Source of the DNA: DATGMS01 sp040905145
GTDB taxonomy: Bacteria > Bacteroidota > Bacteroidia > Cytophagales > Cyclobacteriaceae
Assembly: GCA_040905145.1 (NCBI GenBank)
Contig: JBBDSC010000222.1
Location: 1 to 64,000 of the forward strand
DNA length: 64,000 bases
Direction of reading: 5' to 3'
Part shown: positions 61,556 through 64,000 of the stretch, in pieces
How positions within the stretch are numbered: position 1 is the stretch's first letter
Layout: each line of letters starts with the position of its first letter
The notes under the pieces: generated by a model
The model's database searches: none
What the model saw: only the letters and a program-made list of their open reading frames with translations
Told to the model about the DNA's origin: nothing
Position numbers and translations under genes: made by a program

Positions 61556-62488
61556 ATGGAATATTACAATAAAGTAATTGAATCCGTAGGGGTCCGGTTT
61601 ATTAAGGGCAACAACTACAAAATTGAGCGGCCTGTGACTGTAACAGATTATATTGATACAGATAACACAGCCATACTTTTACATCATGGTTCATTGAGTT
61701 TTGATGAAGAACAGGAAACCGTGAATGAAGGGGAGATCCTTTTTATCCCTGCGGGAAGAAGTTCAAAGATTTCTTTTGGAACGGTTTCCAAAAGAAATGA
61801 AGCTTCGAATGAAAATTTTGTGGAGAACAAAAAGAAATTTCTTCAGACCATAAGTTTCAAGGAAATTAAGAATGCAGAAGAGGATTGTATAACGATGATG
61901 ACTTTTGAAGCAAAAGTTTTCGATGTGGTTAACTTTTTCCATTCGCTGGGCCTCCCTCCTTTTGTAATCAGGTTCAATGACCGCATAGCCTCGATAATCG
62001 AAGATGCGGTGAAAGAATCGGAACAAAATGTACCGGGCAAAGAAAGGGTCATTAAAATACATACAGAATTATTAGTGGTGGAAATAGTTCGACATATCCT
62101 TAAGAACAGGCTTTTTGTTGAAGAATTATCCACAAACAGTACTTACTTTAAAGATCCCCGCTTGATAGATATGTTTAATTACATCAAGAAAAGCATTGGT
62201 GGGGACCTTTCAAACAAAGTACTGGCAAAAGTAGCCAATGTATCTGAAGATTACGTGGGACAGTATTTTAAAATGCTGACCGGTATTAATCCGCAGGATT
62301 ATATAGAATACCAAAGAATGGAAGCTGCTGTAGACCTTCTAAGGACTACCAAAAAGAGTATCCGGGATATAGGAAAAGAAGTAGGCTACAAAGATACGGC
62401 TTATTTCTGCAGGCGGTTTAAAATGATGTATGGACTTCCTGCCGGGAAAATGAGGAGAAGGGAATCCCTAATTAACGTTCAGGGATAA
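61556..62488 (+). CDS. AraC-family transcriptional regulator
   Basis: 310 residues. N-terminal cupin-like part (T-A-I-L-L-H-H-G-S-L-S-F, then G-E-I-L-F-I-P-A-G-R). The C-terminal ~100 residues hold two helix-turn-helices: K-V-A-N-V-S-E-D-Y-V-G-Q-Y-F-K and S-I-R-D-I-G-K-E-V-G-Y-K-D-T-A-Y-F-C-R-R-F-K. Alone on its strand; target genes unknown. Its 3' end overlaps the convergent GGGP synthase by 21 bp. Confidence 0.92.
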   Translation: MEYYNKVIESVGVRFIKGNNYKIERPVTVTDYIDTDNTAILLHHGSLSFDEEQETVNEGEILFIPAGRSSKISFGTVSKRNEASNENFVENKKKFLQTISFKEIKNAEEDCITMMTFEAKVFDVVNFFHSLGLPPFVIRFNDRIASIIEDAVKESEQNVPGKERVIKIHTELLVVEIVRHILKNRLFVEELSTNSTYFKDPRLIDMFNYIKKSIGGDLSNKVLAKVANVSEDYVGQYFKMLTGINPQDYIEYQRMEAAVDLLRTTKKSIRDIGKEVGYKDTAYFCRRFKMMYGLPAGKMRRRESLINVQG

Positions 62489-63241
62489 ATTATAAACATG
62501 GGCAAAGTCCAAGACCTCGATCAAAAGACCGGGGTTTTCTTCTACTCCATTGCCCAAAACCACGATGTCCGCCCCAGATTCCCAGGCCAATTTGGCTTTC
62601 TTTGGGGTATCAATTCCCCCGCCCACAAATAATGGACAGGCAGTGTTTTCCTTCACACTGCTGATAATTTCAGAAGAGACGGGATTTTTGGCACCACTCC
62701 CTGCGTCCAAGAACAGATATTGTAAACCTAAAAATGTTCCAGCCAAGGCTGTTGCTATGGCCAAATTAGGCTTGTTGTTGGGCAAAGGTAAAGTTTGGCT
62801 GATATAATTGACGCTGGTGATTCCACCGCTATCGAACAACATATAGCCAGTTGGTAAAACTTCCAGGGTAGATTTGGCCAAAAAAGGAGCCGAAACCACA
62901 TGTTGCCCAATCAGCAAGTCCGGATTCCTTCCAGATATTAAAGATAAAAACAAAATCCCGTCCGCATTTTCGGCCACCTGGATAGCATTGCCAGGAAATA
63001 AAACCACCGGTATCTGGTTGGTTAAGGCTTTAATGAGGGAAATGCACCGATAGAGATTGCCGGTGGTGATCAAACTTCCTCCAATAAAAAAAAACCCGAC
63101 ATCGGACTCCATGGCCAATGAAACCAAATTCCGGAAAGATGATTCATCCGTGACTTTTTCAGGATCTATCAGGAGAGCTACGGATTTTTTACCCGTGGTA
63201 TAAAAGTATTTTATCTTCTTGGAAATCAAATTATTTCTCAT
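62468..63241 (-). CDS. Geranylgeranylglyceryl/heptaprenylglyceryl phosphate synthase family protein
   Basis: 257 residues, TIM barrel. L-L-I-D-P-E-K-V at the N-terminus, F-I-G-G-S-L, F-L-D-A-G-S-G-A and F-V-G-G-G-I-D-T-P are the prenyl- and phosphate-binding motifs of the GGGPS/PcrB family. Bacteroidota carry the group II type, which makes a prenyl ether of glycerol-1-phosphate; its biological product in these bacteria is not settled. It overlaps the upstream small gene by 11 bp. Confidence 0.9.
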   Translation of the reverse strand: MRNNLISKKIKYFYTTGKKSVALLIDPEKVTDESSFRNLVSLAMESDVGFFFIGGSLITTGNLYRCISLIKALTNQIPVVLFPGNAIQVAENADGILFLSLISGRNPDLLIGQHVVSAPFLAKSTLEVLPTGYMLFDSGGITSVNYISQTLPLPNNKPNLAIATALAGTFLGLQYLFLDAGSGAKNPVSSEIISSVKENTACPLFVGGGIDTPKKAKLAWESGADIVVLGNGVEENPGLLIEVLDFAHVYNLSLNVN

Positions 63242-63590
63242 TCCGTCTTATTCTTTTATTCAGCTCATTAACGAGTTTGACTTCTCCATAAGAGAGAAGA
63301 GTAAGAAAAAGCCTCTTCTTTAAAGAGGAGAAAAAAGAAGATCTCTTGGCTGGCCTCTTCCGCTCCCGCTTTTCCCAGATTTCTTCTGGTTCCACCCTAT
63401 CCAACTTTATTTTCTGCTTGCTTTTTTTATTGCGCAAGGCTTTTGTCACGCCAAAAGAAAGCAATCCTACTACCACTATCGCTCCCCCGACTTTTAGCCA
63501 GACTTCAGAATCCTTTTTGAGCTGCTGTATTTGCAGTTCCAGCGTCTTCTCCAATTCCCCTGCTCTTTTCTTTAAATCATTCTCATTCAT
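63231..63590 (-). CDS. Small membrane protein, partner of the holin-like protein
   Basis: 119 residues from ATG 63590, which has AGGAAAG six bases upstream; the in-frame start at 63611 lacks a site. A coiled stretch (K-R-A-G-E-L-E-K-T-L-E-L-Q-I) precedes one membrane helix (V-G-G-A-I-V-V-V-G-L-L-S-F-G-V) and a basic tail. No family assigned; similar pairs with Phage_holin_3_6 proteins recall E. coli YqjD/YqjE-type stress membrane proteins. Overlaps that gene by 8 bp. Confidence 0.7.
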   Translation of the reverse strand: MNENDLKKRAGELEKTLELQIQQLKKDSEVWLKVGGAIVVVGLLSFGVTKALRNKKSKQKIKLDRVEPEEIWEKRERKRPAKRSSFFSSLKKRLFLTLLSYGEVKLVNELNKRIRRNEK

Positions 63591-63939
63591 CGTCTTTCCT
63601 TTTTTTTCCATAAAATATTAACTTTGTAAATGAACTTTTAAGGTTCGCCTGAAGCTTTAGCGAATTTCTTATAAAATACAGAACAATTAATATGAGGAGG
63701 TAAATGCCAGCCACATAAAGAAACCCCATAAAAGCGGAACGGCTTAATTCACTTAAGTAAAATGCAAGGGAAAAACTGGCAAAAACCAACATAAATAAAG
63801 CCGTAATACCCATAAGAACCAAAACAACCACCCTGCTGACCAAAGAAGTGATCCTTTCCCGAATTTCTCCTTTGATCATTTGTATCCTTATTTCAATAAT
63901 CTCTTTGATGGTTTTCACTATTTCAGCAATATTTGACAT
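63583..63939 (-). CDS. Phage_holin_3_6-family (YqjE-like) membrane protein
   Basis: 118 residues. An amphipathic N-terminal helix (V-K-T-I-K-E-I-I-E-I-R-I-Q-M-I-K-G-E) is followed by two membrane helices (V-V-V-L-V-L-M-G-I-T-A-L-F-M-L-V and F-L-Y-V-A-G-I-Y-L-L-I-L). Despite the family name no phage genes are near. Probably a general envelope or stress protein; first gene of a three-gene chain ending in the GGGP synthase. Confidence 0.85.
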   Translation of the reverse strand: MSNIAEIVKTIKEIIEIRIQMIKGEIRERITSLVSRVVVLVLMGITALFMLVFASFSLAFYLSELSRSAFMGFLYVAGIYLLILIVLYFIRNSLKLQANLKSSFTKLIFYGKKRKDDE

Positions 63940-64000
63940 AGACGAAATGTTTAAATTAAGATATGGATCATGTTAAAGAGTTGGTCTAATTTCACAACAA

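Noticed and set aside
63583..63939. Prophage signal from the holin-family name
   Set aside because: The family is widespread as a chromosomal membrane protein, and no phage gene is near.

Overview
This window looks like part of a Bacteroidota chromosome, most likely order Cytophagales and close to the Cyclobacteriaceae. The evidence is family content: a SusC/SusD pair, a TonB receptor with a DUF4249 lipoprotein, DUF4270 next to a one-domain glycogen-synthase-like protein, DUF4254 next to a GT9 transferase, a DnaE with a fused N-terminal proofreading exonuclease, a bacillithiol-type reductase, and promoters of the TTG-N19/20-TAnnTTTG type. I see no rRNA, tRNA, CRISPR array, insertion sequence or prophage. 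Most genes are housekeeping genes in short operons.

Layout. Positions 1-6700 hold two decayed gene pieces, a SusD/SusC outer-membrane uptake pair and an orphan FecR-like mini-protein. Positions 6.7-15 kb hold a secreted purple-acid-phosphatase-like enzyme, a zinc alcohol dehydrogenase, a class III aminotransferase remnant, dnaE and thioredoxin. Positions 15.4-23.9 kb hold a DUF502 protein, nqrABCDE (no nqrF in the window), ispH, cmk and nhaA, so a sodium pump and a sodium/proton antiporter lie close together. Positions 24.4-31.4 kb hold an Xre-RES toxin-antitoxin pair, adenine deaminase, YpdA, an NRDE protein and a BlaI-M56 pair behind a promoter with two matching operator dyads.

Positions 31.7-36.9 kb carry the threonine operon thrA-thrB-thrC. 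It is preceded by a short ORF ending in a threonine-rich run, a candidate attenuation leader peptide. A seven-base-periodic tract lies between thrB and thrC. Next come aspartate aminotransferase-DUF4254-GT9, a secreted MORN-like protein, the operon secA-SPOR lipoprotein-M20 hydrolase-S1/P1 nuclease, dapF, and a TonB receptor/DUF4249 pair. Positions 52-57 kb hold an unknown lipoprotein, glmS, DUF4270 and the GT5-like protein. Divergent from these is panC-panD-flippase-YugP peptidase. The right end has an acyl-CoA dehydrogenase, an AraC regulator, a GGGP synthase and a holin-like membrane pair.

Non-coding structure worth attention: a ~280 bp repeat in two diverged copies, each between the 3' ends of convergent genes (15.05 and 52.73 kb); the thr leader; the BlaI operators; the heptamer tract; and an 800 bp region upstream of the thr leader with an orphan plus-strand terminator. 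Function calls rest on reading protein motifs by eye; no database search was run.
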